Origin: JAKQHY01 sp034429675 | Lineage (GTDB): Bacteria > Chloroflexota > Anaerolineae > B4-G1 > SLSP01 | Length of the DNA: 64,000 nucleotides | Direction: 5' to 3' | Assembly: GCA_034429675.1 (NCBI GenBank) | Contig: DAOUFX010000230.1 | Location: forward strand, 3,899-67,898 | Part shown: positions 63,712 to 64,000 of the stretch, one piece after another | How positions within the stretch are numbered: position 1 is the stretch's first letter | Layout of the letters: every line of letters begins with the position of its first letter | The notes under the pieces: generated by a model | Databases searched by the model: none | What the model was told of the DNA's origin: nothing | What the model saw: only the letters and a program-made list of their open reading frames with translations | Position numbers and translations under genes: made by a program

Positions 63712-64000
63712 GTGGATCGGCAAATGAAATCTCTTCACAAATTAGTTCGGATAGCTTGTTGGGGTTCTCTCATAGTGGGATTGTTGAGTGGTTGTATTTC
63801 TTCTGTGACGCCATCTCCTTATCCGACTCAGCCGATTACCTATCTGGTTCCTTTCGACCCCGGTGGGCAATCTGATCGCATTGTGCGCGCGCAAATCCCT
63901 TATTTGCAACGCAGTTTAGGTCAGGATGTGGTAATAGACTATTTATCCGGCAAGGGAGGGGCTTTGGGGTGGGCCGAAACTGCACACTCTACGCCTGACG
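63712..64000 (+). CDS. Bug/TctC-family solute-binding lipoprotein, 5' part (runs off the window)
   Basis: The start is GTG at 63712 with GAGGAGGA 6 nt upstream. The first 28 residues form a lipoprotein signal peptide with lipobox LLSGC (cysteine at about residue 28). The mature part begins with QPITYLVPFDPGGQSDRIVRA, which matches the P-F-x-P-G-G-x-x-D start of Bug/TctC proteins, the binding component of tripartite tricarboxylate transporters or of extracytoplasmic sensing systems. The ligand is often a carboxylate. No transport subunit is visible in the window. Its tight spacing to the array suggests that it could be co-expressed and present ligands to the sensors (inference). Confidence 0.8.
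   Translation, partial: MDRQMKSLHKLVRIACWGSLIVGLLSGCISSVTPSPYPTQPITYLVPFDPGGQSDRIVRAQIPYLQRSLGQDVVIDYLSGKGGALGWAETAHSTPD

Noticed and set aside
1..64000. CRISPR arrays, insertion sequences, transposases, integrases, rRNA or tRNA genes
   Set aside because: I found no short regularly spaced repeats, transposase-like proteins, terminal inverted repeats or recognisable RNA genes; the direct repetition in the window is protein-coding GAF sequence.

Overview
The window looks like a bacterial chromosome segment of moderately high GC. The gene families (DUF4870 protein, AAA+ ATPase next to a TPR protein, YfhO-like membrane protein, very GAF-rich sensors, slr1658/slr1659-type regulators) suggest Chloroflexota, perhaps Anaerolineae. 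That placement is inference; no rRNA or tRNA is present to anchor it.

Region 1 (1-11.55 kb) is an ordinary mixed block. It holds the 3' part of an AAA+ ATPase, a TPR membrane protein, a small DUF4870-like membrane protein with its own promoter and a strong terminator, recJ with a promoter starting inside that terminator's T tail, a nucleotide-sugar epimerase, an orphan hutH, a second membrane-anchored TPR protein, a 13-TM-type YfhO-like protein, and the only minus-strand gene, a HIT-family protein whose 3' end overlaps the YfhO-like gene.

Region 2 (11.85-63.69 kb) is the striking part: about 52 kb of co-directional, tightly packed and often overlapping genes. It opens with two stand-alone receiver (REC) proteins and one histidine kinase. 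Then come 21 proteins built from GAF domains, none with a kinase, cyclase, phosphatase, methyl-accepting or DNA-binding domain. Twenty are sensors with interchangeable front ends: a six-TM domain of two kinds, extracellular Cache-like domains with HAMP, a HAMP-only membrane anchor, a LacI-type sugar-binding fold, an SSF transporter with STAC, and six PAS domains. Most share one core: a canonical GAF1, a linker rich in aromatic residues, a degenerate GAF2, and a C-terminal stub that resembles the first helix and strand of a further GAF. The 21st protein is the GAF2-plus-stub module alone behind a coiled coil.

Inside the array, after the only sizeable gap (199 bp, with a terminator-like hairpin, a promoter and a 5' stem-loop), lies a duplicated two-gene module. 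Each copy is an slr1658-like protein with an ATPase-type N-box followed by a STAS protein (slr1659-like). A small membrane protein plus an SSF-STAC protein recalls the CbrX/CbrA arrangement of Pseudomonas, but with the kinase replaced by GAFs. Downstream of the array, the window ends inside a Bug/TctC-type solute-binding lipoprotein.

The simplest reading is a large combinatorial sensory system. Many kinase-less receptors would feed, through a shared C-terminal module, into a few outputs: the single kinase, the two REC proteins and the two ATPase/STAS switch pairs. That wiring is a hypothesis; the gene order, domain layout and absence of output domains are what the sequence shows.
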